From Oscheius dolichura (taxonomy: Eukaryota > Nematoda > Chromadorea > Rhabditida > Rhabditidae), in the NCBI GenBank assembly GCA_932521035.1, contig OW051495.1, forward strand, positions 3,658,001 through 3,722,000: 64,000 nucleotides of DNA, in the 5' to 3' direction. Shown piece by piece: positions 1-11,183 of this stretch. How positions within the stretch are numbered: the first letter of the stretch is position 1; the number at the start of each line of letters is the position of its first letter. The notes under the pieces were generated by a model that worked only from the letters and a program-made list of their open reading frames with translations, searched no databases and was not told where the DNA came from. The position numbers and the translations under genes were made by a program.

Positions 1-1460
1 TTTTCATTCTATTTTTCAATGAATTGAAATAAGTTTGGATTAGTAGTACTTCTTGGAGGACCAAATTACATTAATTACGTTATAATACACAACAAATGGT
101 TTGATTTCTATTACAATTTTTCCATTGCGCTTACTATTTGTGCGGGCTGCTTTAAAATTGGTTACTCCCCACTTTCCCTGCCGAAGGCAGGCTTAGGCTT
201 AGTAAAAAGCGTTTTACTCGTTCGATGCTGCTTAGAAAATGTGTTTACATACCGAATGTGTAATTTTTTAATTGTGGGGGGGGGGGGGGGGGGCGATTCT
301 GGATTTTTCCCGTTATCCCTCTAACGTACTTCTGGGGGAACGTCTCGGTCAAACTTTTAGCTATACTTTGCTCTTCGTCGAAAATGAGCTTTTGAGCATG
401 AATGGTCAGAATCTGACTCACAATCAGACAAATCAGCATTTGAAAACTTGGACTGCCCAATATAATGTATTTGGTAGTCTAGGACAAGAGCCATCTCCTT
501 CGAAACGACTGTTTTCCTTCAAAATCGTTGCTTCCCTTTCAGACGGCCGTCTTCCTCTTCAGATCGCCAACCTCCCTCTTCTGATGACCACCTTCTCCTC
601 CAACTTCTCCTTCAAAATGGTTACTTGTAGGCTAAGCCCTTCAGGCGTCTAGCATTTCCTCGGATATCCTCATTTTTGCATTTCGGCCCACTTCAAAAGG
701 ACGAGTCATATCCTAGGGACGTTCGGACGACAGGTTTTTGACCATTACTACGCCTTCTACTAAATTAATTAGAACTCTTTAGATTAAAAGGATATCAAAC
801 ACCAAGTCACTGGCGAAATCAACACTTTAGGAATGATTGGAATGACGGGGGATGGAGGCCAGCCAGGCGTCACTTCCCGAGCTACTGACAGACCAGGCCA
901 GGAGTCCTTCTCTTTCGACCAGCAGGTTACAGGCACTTAGGTCTCTGCTGTCTCCAGAGACTTTGACTCTATTTGAGTCCGGAACTCTGCTGGCAGGCTT
1001 TCGCGTCTCCGCACTAGACGGGCCGCCATGTGAGAATCCTCTGCCGTCGAGGTCTACTCTGTCTTTTTCACCCTCGGCCAACATTTCGTACGAGATCTGC
1101 CACTTCACAAATAAGCGGCCTGATAGACGACGGTGCCTGCCGCCCTCACGTCAGCCGGTGCACTTTCTGGGAGAATTCATTTTTGTTGGTCGGAGAAGAT
1201 GAAAAGTCCTAGAGCCATGGCCCATGGGATAGAGAAGGGGAAAATGGGCAACAGGCACGGGTCGAATGTCAGGTCGGCCGCCTTCTGGCCGACCATGGCC
1301 GGTAGGGAGGTCAGTCGCCAGTATTCAAAAAGATGTTTGAACATTAGAGGCCAGGGTAGAAAACTCTTACATCCATTTCTCCTTTCAAGGTAACCATTTT
1401 TATTTCCCCGTTCGGGTACCATATGGTCTAGGAATACCTTTCCAGAATCTACTATAAAAT
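1..1460. other. no supported gene; downstream flank of ATIC
   Basis: Apart from the poly-G run and the ATIC 3' end, I see nothing convincing here. Open frames around 830-1200 exist on both strands, but none shows a recognisable domain, a consistent set of splice junctions or a believable start. The minus-strand poly(A) signal AATAAA at 1462-1467, about 50 nt beyond the ATIC stop, suggests that the ATIC transcript ends near 1445. Confidence 0.5.
276..293. repeat. run of 18 consecutive G
   Basis: An unbroken run of eighteen G residues on the plus strand. Such tracts can form G-quadruplexes and are common, unstable sequence elements in nematode genomes. It lies outside any gene I can support. 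A second run of twelve G is at 1910-1921, inside an intron of the ATIC gene. Confidence 0.9.
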
Positions 1461-1517
1461 ATTTATTGAAATGTAATCTCTGATAACTACATAAAATGCC
1501 CATAAAAACGAATGAAA

Positions 1518-4500
1518 TCAGTGGTGGAAGAGTCGGAGGCCCGTGTGGATGAGACAGATCTTGTGCTCGTCGCAGGCAGCGATGACGTCGTCGTCGCGAA
1601 CGGATCCTCCCGGGTGAGCCAGGTACTGTACCCCGAATTGACGGGCACAGTCGACGTTGTCCCGGAAGGGGAGGAAGGCATCGGAGCTCATGGCGACTCC
1701 CGTCAGCTGAGAGAGCCATTCCTGGCGCTGTTCCTAAAAATGCCAATTGGGTAAAGGAAGTGACAAAACGTCAAGGGTCCCTTTATATTCAAAATTGGGT
1801 AGACGGGCTGACGTCAGGGGACGGGCTGTTTTGGACTCGAAGATGAACGTGAGGGATCAGCGGCCCGAGGCCCGGTGACGCGCGAGTGTATAGCGGCTAC
1901 CGTAATCCCGGGGGGGGGGGGACCTACACTGGAGAGTGGCTCGACGGGTTCCGTGAAGAATTGCTGCCACTGGTCGACGGAGACCTCGTGGCCCAGCACC
2001 CCGGAGCAGAGGATGTCCACGGCGTTGGACTTCTCGGCCCTCTTGACGCTGGCCTTCCAGGGCAGACACAGCACGTGGGGGTGTTGTCTCATCCACCTGA
2101 AGAGTATCGCATTTTGTATGCGGGGGGTCCGTCTTATCGGTCTCCCCCCTTAAATCACGTGTCCCCCTCTCATTATTATCAAGAATGCTCACTTCGGCCA
2201 TGCAAACACCCCCATTTAGTCTTAGGATTTGGAGCCGAAGTCGACCGGCCAACAGGCGGGGCGGAGCCGAGAAACCACGTCGTCTTCCACTTATTCTTAC
2301 CCTCAACTACGCATATTCAACCCATCCCAGATAAGGTGGGCTAGCCTTATTCTCCCTCCAACGGGCAGGTGGTGACCGATCGGTGACCATTCAATTGACC
2401 AGACCCCCCGTGACCGCCCATCATTTGTTTTCTCCCCCGATCCCCCTGGCTCCCTTAATAATACTATACTGGTGAGTAGTAACTAATAAACGATCCCTAT
2501 TTGTCTCCGCTACGTCATGCCCCCCATTTTAATAAGGGGCCTTCCAATCTGGCCGATTTCAGATGTTCCCCCCTTGAGACTCATGCTGGCCCAACTAGCC
2601 CTCCTCGTCTTCTCCACAGAAATGGCCGCCTCCCTGCTCATGTTCGAGAAAGGTGACCTCCCACCGTGCCTCCTAACCCCCTCTTCTAGTGAACAGCGAG
2701 GTGGCCTGTCTCCAAGCCATGTGCGAGGCCGACTCCGGCTGTGTGCCCGTCGGCTGCTCAGTCGACCAAAATGACCGCATCGGATGCGGATACTTCCGGC
2801 TCAACATTCACCAGTTTAGGGTAGGGTAGTCGCCTCCCCTTCTTGATATAAGCCCCCTCTTAAGCACTGCTACCAGCCGGGCAAAAAGGACGATGAGGAC
2901 GAACAAACGGCCTGGATCAACTGCGCCGAAGACTACGAGTGCAGCGCCATGTGCATCAGGGTGGGGCAGAGGCCATCCTCCATCAGAGAGTGACAGTTTC
3001 AGAGTCTAGGAGTGCGGTTCCGAGTGAAATGTTACGGCAAGTCCGACTGTGAGACGCTGGCCCGGATCCACGACGGAGGGGCCAATGGCTGTCGCGACAA
3101 GTGGGTCCTCCTCGGCCCCCGTCCTCTAATGGCCATTCAGGAAAACGGTCTTCTACTGGAGGAAGGTGCGCGACGCGTGTGGCAACCAGTGCCACGGGCC
3201 GATATTCACGAAGCAGAGGCACCGCCTTTGACCCCCGATAATATTAATAAAGAGTGTCCCTTACCAGTTGGCGGCCTTATCCCCGGCCAGCCGGGTGCAG
3301 TGGATCCGAGACTGTTGGCCGGCTCCCATGCCGATGACCTGACCCCGGTGGGCGAAGCAGACCGAGTTGGACTGGGCGTACTTGAGGGCCACGGTGGCCA
3401 CGACCAGGTCGTCGATGGCCGTCCTCGGCAGCTGAAATCCCTCGATCATTCCATCGTAGCCAGTCTCCAGCTCACGTCCTTGTTCTCCCCGACTATGTTT
3501 GTGAAGGTCTCCGCGTTGATGACGGCGTTGTTCCTCTTCTGGCGCAGTCTCAACCCGAAGACTGTCCTCTCCTCCGTCTCCGTCGGAATATAATTCGGAT
3601 TAATCTGAACTCCCTGTCCTCTTCTTTCTCTTTACTTCCAACCTTTAAAACACAATAGTTTCCGTTTTTCTTCTTGGCCAGGAGAGACAACGCGGCTGGT
3701 TCGAAGTCGGGCGCCACGACGCCGTCGCTTACCTCCCGGTTGATGATCTTGGCTGTCAACTCGTCGCATTTCTCGGAAAGGGCGATGAAGTCGCCGAAAC
3801 TGGACATTCTATCGGCACCTGAAAAGAAGGAGATTCAAGGAGGAGAAGAAGCTTTTGGCGGGAATAGCAGCACGGGGATCGGGGATCTCTTCCACATAAC
3901 TCACATCCACAAGGTAAGAAAAGCGCACGGACTGTGGCACACGACCTTACCCAGCAGCCGGAACCAGGCTAGCTGCCGCTGCGGCCTGTAAGCCCACTCC
4001 TGTTCTCAAAGAACGACGTCTGCCCCCTGCTCTGGCCACCTACCTCGAGCCCGGGCATATGCCGCCGCCAGGGAGGGTTTCTTCTGGTCCAGTGGCAGGT
4101 CGTATACCATACATGACTGAGCCTCGGCATCATTCAGGGGCACACCGATCGCGGCTCCTAAAGCGAAGTCTACAAAATGGAGGAGTACGGTATACCCGCG
4201 GGGGAGACGTGTTTGAAGGAGGCGGCGGCCGGGAGTTGTGTCGCCGTGCTGAGCTCCTTCACCAGCTGCCAGCCGTTCAGGGCGTCGAGGATGTTGATAT
4301 AGCCCGGGGATCCGTTGAGGACCTTGATGGGCATCTCCTCCTGTACAGAGTAAAACTCGGCGTCTCCTTTCTGATGGGGATTGGCTCCTGTAAGTGGCCT
4401 TGCTCCCATCCTCCCTGTCCTTACCGTAACGAAGGGCTATAGAGCGTCCGTCGCTGAGTTGTCGTCGCATGTAGCGGCTGATCTCCTCGTCATACGAAGT

Positions 4501-7500
4501 CGTGTGCTCGAAGGCCTGTAACGTGAGGGTCGACGACGGCCTGTAGCCCCCCGGCTGAGCCGTGCCACTTCCCGGATAGGCCCGCTCCTCGCGCCCTTTA
4601 TTGCAGCCATTTGTAGCTATCGGCGTTAATTTCCGTCTGCCAGGCTTGACACTCTCCGACGGGGACGAACTCTCCACGCGGGTCACATTAAATTTTGGGC
4701 CGAGAGATGATTGGACAAGTGCGTCCATCCCCCGACACGGGGGCTATGAATCCTAGCTAAAAGTCGCCAATTGTCATGAATAGCAAAGGGCCACCGTCCG
4801 AAAAAGACACCGTTCCAAAGTCCACCTCCGGGGTGGACCCGGTGAGCTGGGGGCTGTTCTACCCTCTAGGAAGACACAGATCTTTGGCCCCGGGGTCATC
4901 TTCTCATCAGCCAAAAGGAAGAAGAGATGGCCCCCCTCGAATGGACGAAGGATCAAAAAGCCCGGTCCTTATGTTATGAATATATGGATAACCCCCCTCG
5001 TTGTCCTCTGATGCCCTCCCCCGTGTTCAACTACTCCTTATTTGTTTTTTATCCTCCAAAAAGAGAAGCCCCTCAAAGGTACTCCAACCGGGCGACTAAT
5101 CGAATCCCGAGGATATCCAAGGGGCTCGGATAAGCCGGCTGATGGGCAAAACAAATGAGCATCCTTCGAATGAGGATATGGCCCCCTCCTTTAGTCGTAG
5201 CCTGTTTCGAATTACAAGAACTTGAAGGGGGAAGAGGATGGTGTTGAGGAGGAGGAGGAGGAGGCAGAAGAGGGGGAAGGAGGATAGAGATAATATAAAG
5301 GGGGCACCTTGTATTCGTGGCGGTAGAGACGGTCGAAGAGGCGCGAGTTGGAGTGGGAACGCTGCTTGCCGTCGTCATTCTTGGCCCGCCACTTGTAGGC
5401 CATGGAGGAGATGCGGGACATGTCCGGGTACCCGTCAAGTTGGCCTGTTCCCCATGTCGGCGGGGGTCAAGGGGGAGGGGCCCGATGAGTGGCGCTGGTT
5501 CCTCTAACGAGTTTCATCCCATTCCCATCAAAAACAATCGACCCTGCTCACACCAGGTGCACTCCGGCAGATTGTCGCCGGGCCGCTCAACCGAGTCCGA
5601 ATGGTCGAACATGAAAACATCAAGTAAACACGGCTCGGCAGGTGGACAAAAACCACAGGTGGCATTAGGACAAGCCGGGGAAAACAAGGGAAATGCCAAA
5701 TTTGGAAGATGACGGTTCTATGAATAAAGAGCAAAGCTATTGCCAACTTCGACTGTCGGCCACTTCTGTTGCCGTCTGCCCCGTCCTCCACAAGAACAGA
5801 ACCCTGAGCACCAAGCCGTACTGGAGTTGTTCGGTTTGGCCGGCCGCCTGCTCCTGTCCATTCCGCGTTTGGCCTACGCCGCGGTATTGAAACATTACCA
5901 AGGTGAATCTTCTTGAAGAAACTCAAGCTGCGCGCGACCTCTGGAAGGAAGAGAGAGCCGTACACGACAAGTCCATCAAAAGAACGAGGAGTAAAGTAAT
6001 AGCACAAAATTGGTTTGGGAGGAAAGACAGCAATTGGACAGGAGGCGGACACTTCCTTATTTTCTACCGTAGTCTAACAAACAAAATTCCGTTTCAAATT
6101 GTTGAGTGAGGGGAGCCAAGTACCCCGGGTTATGTTCCTCTAGGGTAGATTCCTCGTGGTTACTGTAATTTAGGAGGAAACAGACGGACGAAACGGAAAG
6201 ATTCGAGAGACAGTCGGCAATCCTCCTACCAGATACTTTTCTGGTAGCCGGTTTCAAAAGACCTTTCCCTGCCGGAGAGGAAAGAACCCGAGAAGGTGCA
6301 GCTCACTCTATGATGACTTTTTCCTGTTCTTTTTTCGTTTTCCGGTCAATCCTCGAGAGTCTTAGCCCATTTGCCTCGTTCCATCAGCTGCAGATTACGG
6401 GAGTTCGAATCGTGGGAACCCGGCCGACAACAAAAAGGAGGAGCCCTCAATCTCCGGGGAAATGACCTCATTTGGTTATTGAGCAAGACATAAAGACGGC
6501 CATTGACACCGGGAGGACGGCGGGAGGACAGAGGAGGAGTAACAGATTTCCACCTCCGGGATTTCCCCCAGGGCGATGATGTCGGCCATCCATCATCCGG
6601 CCGTCAGGACGAGGGTCGGATTGCCATAAGAGAAGACAAAAAACGGAAACAAACCTTTAAGGCGAAGAGTCGTCGCGTCTGGTCGTCGACTCGGCCAGCT
6701 CCGATCTGAAGGCTCTCGATAAAAAGAAGTTCCCGAGGGGAGGAGCACGACTGATGGACAGACAGACGGGTGACGTACAAGGACATGACAAATGGCAAAG
6801 GAGCAACCTGCTGGATTACGGTAGGATAGTCGGCCGGGTCGGAGAGGACCGTCACTCGGCAGTGATTCTTGGCGGCGGCTCGCAGAAGGGTTACTCCTCC
6901 TGAAAGCGGGGACTCAGGGGGAGCAAAGGTCCATAAAAAGGCCTGGGAAAGTGCTCGTAGATTTTTAATCCCGGCAGCCTCCGGGGACGAGGACATACCG
7001 ATGTCGATGTTCTCGATGGCCTGGTCCGGGGTGCAGTCGGCCCGGGAGACGGTCTCCTTGAAGGGGTAGAGGTTGCAGACGACGACCGACACCAACTGTA
7101 GCTGGCGGGCCTGGAAGCGGTTCTGGTTGTTTCCGGGGCAAATGGAGCGGAGGAAGCCATTTCCGCCGGGGAGGCCCGTTCTACGAAAAGTCAGGGAGAA
7201 GTCAGCCGAAACACGACTGGATATTAGTTCTTTCCGTCGCCGAGGGATTAGGCGAACGGCCCGGCTGATTGAGCGGACCCTCTGCCAACTTACAGCCATC
7301 TCCTTCAGGTCCTGTTCCGTGTCGCGGGCCAGAATGCCGGCGTGTACTGCCGGGTGCAGGGTCTTCACTCGGCCGCCCAGCATCTCCTCGAACTTCGTGA
7401 TGTCGCTTACGTCCCTGAATGACTCCGTCACCTTCTGAACAAGGAAATGGCTTGCTTCACATCGAGGCCGGCATTCCGGAGGGCGGTGGCCGTGCCGCCG

Positions 7501-7601
7501 GAGGCTACCAGCTGGAGGCCGGAGGAGTGGAGGGCCGTGGCCAGGTCGACGAGGCCCTTCTTATCGGAGACGGATAAAATGGCTAACTGGGCACTGGACA
7601 T
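1518..7601 (-). CDS. ATIC: bifunctional purine biosynthesis protein ATIC/PurH (AICAR transformylase / IMP cyclohydrolase)
   Basis: Cytosolic enzyme for the last two steps of de novo purine synthesis: formylation of AICAR with 10-formyl-THF, then closure to IMP. The N-terminal MGS-like cyclohydrolase domain starts [16 protein letters not shown] and contains [33 protein letters not shown] and [13 protein letters not shown]. The transformylase domain contains [70 protein letters not shown] and [18 protein letters not shown], then [12 protein letters not shown] and the typical end RLFHH. Both domains look complete. Two long introns (about 3.27-2.09 kb and 6.66-4.53 kb) host other genes. The start at 7601 follows an AG acceptor by 2 nt, and the gene lies just downstream of NAPRT. 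The junction near 7,450 requires a 26- or 29-nt intron. Confidence 0.96.
2583..3231 (+). CDS. i-type (destabilase-like) lysozyme, nested in an ATIC intron
   Basis: Secreted invertebrate-type lysozyme family. Four introns give a protein of roughly 150 residues. The first ATG gives a hydrophobic leader beginning [10 protein letters not shown]; an acceptor at about 2619 would allow a later start at 2622. Family hallmarks in order are [56 protein letters not shown] and [14 protein letters not shown]. These match the usual pattern: a Cys-rich start with a catalytic Glu, then SCGYFQI, CADDxxCAxxCV, ARxHNGGPxGC and YWxxVxxxC. Oddities: the position usually written ESGC reads DSGC, so the catalytic Glu is Asp, and the usual CxxCxC cluster lacks its middle Cys. 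Activity is therefore uncertain. AATAAA at 3246-3251 gives a very short 3'UTR ending beside an ATIC exon on the other strand. Confidence 0.87.
3246..3251 (+). terminator. poly(A) signal AATAAA of the lysozyme gene
   Basis: Canonical AATAAA on the plus strand, 14 nt after the lysozyme TGA. Cleavage would fall near 3265, next to the donor end of the antisense ATIC exon, so the nested gene fits inside the host intron with almost no slack. Confidence 0.75.
5212..5717 (-). CDS. unidentified Cys-rich protein, C-terminal exons, nested in an ATIC intron
   Basis: Three exons on the same strand as the host gene join in one frame: 5717-5552, 5444-5308 and a last 9-nt exon at 5220-5212. The product contains [57 protein letters not shown] and [12 protein letters not shown], and ends FL. 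Spaced cysteines suggest a secreted disulfide-bonded domain followed by a basic tail. The splice from 5552 to 5444 keeps the frame with a GTGAGC donor and a GAACAG acceptor. I do not recognise the family. The 5' end was not resolved: the acceptor at 5718-5719 keeps an open frame, but no upstream exon with matching phase and a start could be chosen. The piece could also be a rarely used ATIC exon, though ATIC is complete without it. Confidence 0.45.
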
Positions 7602-7674
7602 GGCTGAACAGAGAAATCTTTATTGGACCGTAAGTACAGGCAACGGGAAAAGAGAAGAATGGCAAGGGGGCGGG
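7602..7674 (-). promoter_or_regulatory. intercistronic region with poly(A) signal and acceptor between NAPRT and ATIC
   Basis: Only 73 nt separate the NAPRT stop from the ATIC start. On the minus strand it holds AATAAA (7619-7624) followed 12 nt later by TTCTCTGTTCAG, whose AG lies 2 nt before the ATIC ATG. This is the arrangement expected where cleavage of the upstream mRNA and spliced-leader addition to the downstream mRNA happen almost at the same place. Trans-splicing itself is inferred from the acceptor, not seen. Confidence 0.65.
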
Positions 7675-9988
7675 TTACTCGAGAGTTCCAACAGGACTGT
7701 TATCGAGCCACAATTTGTGGAGGAAGGCGAACAGGCCTTCGGACACGGAGACCTGGAAAAGGAGGAGCGTAACAAAACAAGGAGAGGTGGCGTGTCGTGG
7801 ACAGGGGAACACTGCGCAGTGATAATGGCAGGGGCTGCCCTGTCCACCCGGCTCCGGCCAAAGTTCAAACGCGAAGACACGGCTAATTGACCCACCTTGT
7901 ATGGAGTGGGGTTCAGGTAGCGGCAATGGTCGGCGCGGAGGCTCTGGAGCGAGGATTGCACGTGAGCCTGTAACTTGTTTTTCTGTTTTTTATCCTTATC
8001 TCTCCATCGCCCTTTGATTCGGGAGATACGCTTCGAAGTGGCGGGAACAGACCTTGATGGCCTCGAGGGTCGGCAGCTTCTGGCTGATCTCGCCCTTCTC
8101 CCAGTAGGGCTTCTGGAGACGCTCCACTTTGTACGGGATCACGTTGGCCCTCTTCGCATGCTAAAACGGTATCTTTCAGTTGGAAAAGAGGGGAGACGAC
8201 TCACGTCGAATGCATGCTTACAGGAGACCTGCTGCCCCGCTACGGGCGCCTTGTCGGTTGCCTGAATCATCAGGTCCACAATAAGGTATCCGCTCTTTCC
8301 GGATATCCGGAAGATCTGCTTCTTACAGGGGATCGTCACCTTGCTGACCTCCTGGCTGATCTTTATTTTGGGAGCGCCTTGGAGTTCGACGAGCTAAACT
8401 GGAGGATACGGTCTGCCCGGGGAGAGGCTACCTTGAAGACGCAGCCGAGGGCCGGCTGTTTCTGGCAGGTGACCAGGTGGGTTCCCACTCCGTACGCGTC
8501 GATCTCATGCTGAAAGTGCCCTGTTCATGTCCTTTGATAAGCCTACAATTTGTTCATTGAGAGACATGATCGTCTCTTCGTTGATGTCATTGGAGGCGAC
8601 AATGGTGAGCTTCTCTACCCACGCCAGCGAACTGTCCCTGGAATTATCCTCTATGAAAAGGACAACAAAGAGAGTTACAAACTGGCCACAGCTTTGAAGA
8701 CTTTTCTGATTTCCTTCGAAAGGTAGGCCAGATCTCCGCTGTCTATCCGGCAGCCCATCGACTTGTAGCCGGCATCGTAGAGGGCGAGGGTAACGGCCAG
8801 AAAATTTATCAGGCCACTCCTGGAGATGACTCTTTTGAGCGGATAGACTTCACAAATACCTCAATACATCGTAGGTGTCCAACAGGGCCAAGTTCGCGTC
8901 CGGGAAGGCGATGGCGTAGGCGACGAAGGCGGTTAGTTCCCCTAGATTGACACTCTCAGGTTTCACGTTGAACCTGATCTGAAACGAGCAATCCTTCAAA
9001 TAATTTCGGGGCCGTACCCTGTTCATGATGAAGTCCTTCTTCTGAAGACTGGCCTCGTGCAGGTCGATCTTCTTCGAGCCGTCGGCCGTGGTCAGTTCTC
9101 TATGGATCAGGACTTGCTCATTTGAAAACGAGGAAATAAAGGAGTGGGCCTGGGTTCCCTTGATAGGGATACCGTATAGCTTTCCAGCCAGAACATTGCT
9201 GGTTCCATCGAAGCCTGGAACAGTTTTTTTTGGGGAAAAGTCTCAATCCCACCGCCGATATAGCAATACTTGCTGGCGGTGAGTCCTCCATTTGGGCCCT
9301 GAGCTCGACGAAGACCAAATTCTAGCATTTGAGTCTTTTCCCCAGCCGCCTAGAATTTTAAAATGTGAAAAGGAAAATTAAAACGTGCCACCAGTCGGAA
9401 TCGAGCGGCATTCGTGGCCACGAGGCTGGCGTAGTTCACCAGATTGAGGAAGGTCGTCTCCATCAGCTGGCAGACGGCCAGGGGGCCCTCCACTGTTATC
9501 AAAGGAACCGTGGGGAAAACGATTGTTCCTAAAATTAATTACTTTTTGTGATGCCGAAACAAACCTTCGGGTATGGCATCTATCCTCATTCCCTTACAGT
9601 CTAAGCCCTCCAAATACACGAAGAATTGCGGGTCAATATTCGGGGACAAGGCACTTTTCAAATAGTCTATGTCACTTTTCGAGAATTTGAAATTCTCAAC
9701 AAAACGAAGGCAATCCTCGAGCCCGGCGAAGACGGTAAATTCCCCCTTAAAATTGTTATCCAAAATAAAATCGAATATATCATGCCTGGAAGGGGTTCTT
9801 CCTGAAGAAGAGGTCAAACACGGCGTGGTGGTCATGGGTCTCCGCCTTCCAGTAGGCGTACGCCATGTTTATCTGTAAATAGTCATATAGTATATGGACT
9901 TCTTGTATCCCCGTCTATTTTTCAGAGGTAAACAAACCTGGTAAAGGTCGGTGAGGAGGGGCTGGACGAGGGAATCTTGGCCGTTCAT
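7675..9988 (-). CDS. NAPRT: nicotinate phosphoribosyltransferase
   Basis: Cytosolic enzyme converting nicotinic acid and PRPP to nicotinate mononucleotide, the entry step of the Preiss-Handler NAD salvage pathway. Signature segments in order: [18 protein letters not shown] at the N terminus, [91 protein letters not shown] and a C terminus with [17 protein letters not shown]. Start chosen at MNGQDSLVQ because it leads directly into the conserved start of the fold. One intron (9746-9785, 40 nt) must be GC-AG to keep NPFQGEFTVF in frame. The exon at about 9540-9745 is markedly more AT-rich than its neighbours. It probably shares a transcript with ATIC downstream. Confidence 0.95.
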
Positions 9989-11180
9989 GTGGAGGCCGTT
10001 CTCTCCCGATGAGGATCGAGATTCTAGAAAACAACAATTCTGGTTGGAAAGCCTGGGTTTGCGCTGCTAACTACAACAACAACAAATACAGCTCGCTATT
10101 TACCATATCGTCAGGTGTCAGGCCCTGTCGTATAATAAGCCTCTTGACAGGGAACGATTAGACATTTACGACATAGACTTTCTCATGTTTTTTATCAGTT
10201 ATGAAACTTTTTACATGTATTGTAAGACATATACAAAGACAAACAGTTCGTGCGTGGAAACATTTTTAGAAACTCTTACCGGGGGCTAGAATGAAGGCCA
10301 TCTATAAATAGATATTGAGATAGGAGAAGGAAAAGGAACTGAAATAAGCTAATGTTACTGGCAAGGCCATAAATGCGGTTTTTGAAAGATAAAAATCAAT
10401 ATATATGTGGCAGCTTCTAGGGAAATAAAATTGACACAACTCATTTGGCCATTTCACGGAAAACGTTATGTCTTTTAAAAGGTGCCGAGCGTAGTGAGGC
10501 GAGAAACTTTCTGCCGTCGATGCAAACGCTGCCATGCAGATGAAAGTGCCGATAAACGGCTTAGGACGAATGGCAGTAGGCTCGCAAAGTAAAAGGTTTC
10601 CTTTCAAATGGTGAAACAGCTTTCCAGAAAACTCATATGATACCATGGAACGCAAAGGAAGCTGACAGGTCTGTTCCCCCTTATGGACTTTGATCCTCGT
10701 GTTTTCAGATGGGTAATGAATAACTAGAATAGACTAGGCACTGTACTGTTGGCAGTTTATCTAGATGAGAAAACAGGAAAGAATGTTCCAAAATAAACAA
10801 ACAGTGCATTCAGATTTCGGCAACTTAGTTGGTTAGTTATCGTATATGATGTTATCAGAGATAAGTAGGATATAGTAGTTTAAATAGTGAAGATGACACG
10901 TTCGAATAATCTATTGTCGTGGATTTACAATTGTACTATTTATACACTAAAACTTCAATAAGATGGAAAAATATATTTAAAAGAATATTGAAAACCTTCT
11001 CCATATAAGCTAAAAAATCCTTCAATTCCATTATTGCAGCTGAATCCAATATTTGGTGAAAATAACTACATTTATTGAAGCGAATAATAAAAAATATCGT
11101 TCAAAAAACTTAACCGCATGTAAACAAATCACATTTTTCTATACACTTCTCCGGACAAAAATCTTCATCATATATTATAT
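9989..11180. other. AT-rich intergenic region between WASP and NAPRT
   Basis: No gene supported. A minus-strand open frame at 10302-10655 has no recognisable domain. The WASP poly(A) signal AATAAA on the minus strand is at 11071-11076, about 110 nt after the WASP stop. The remainder is presumably the NAPRT promoter region, with no distinct element that I can name. Confidence 0.5.
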
Positions 11181-11183
11181 AGC

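Noticed and set aside
852..1202. Overlapping open frames on both strands left of ATIC
   Set aside because: GC-rich DNA keeps frames open; no domain, signal peptide or coherent splice structure was found.
5693..5890. Plus-strand Cys-rich frame overlapping the nested gene in ATIC
   Set aside because: It is largely antisense to predicted intron sequence and has no matching splice sites or start context.
10302..10655. 117-codon minus-strand frame between NAPRT and WASP
   Set aside because: No recognisable motif, and surrounding DNA looks non-coding. It could be real, but nothing supports it.
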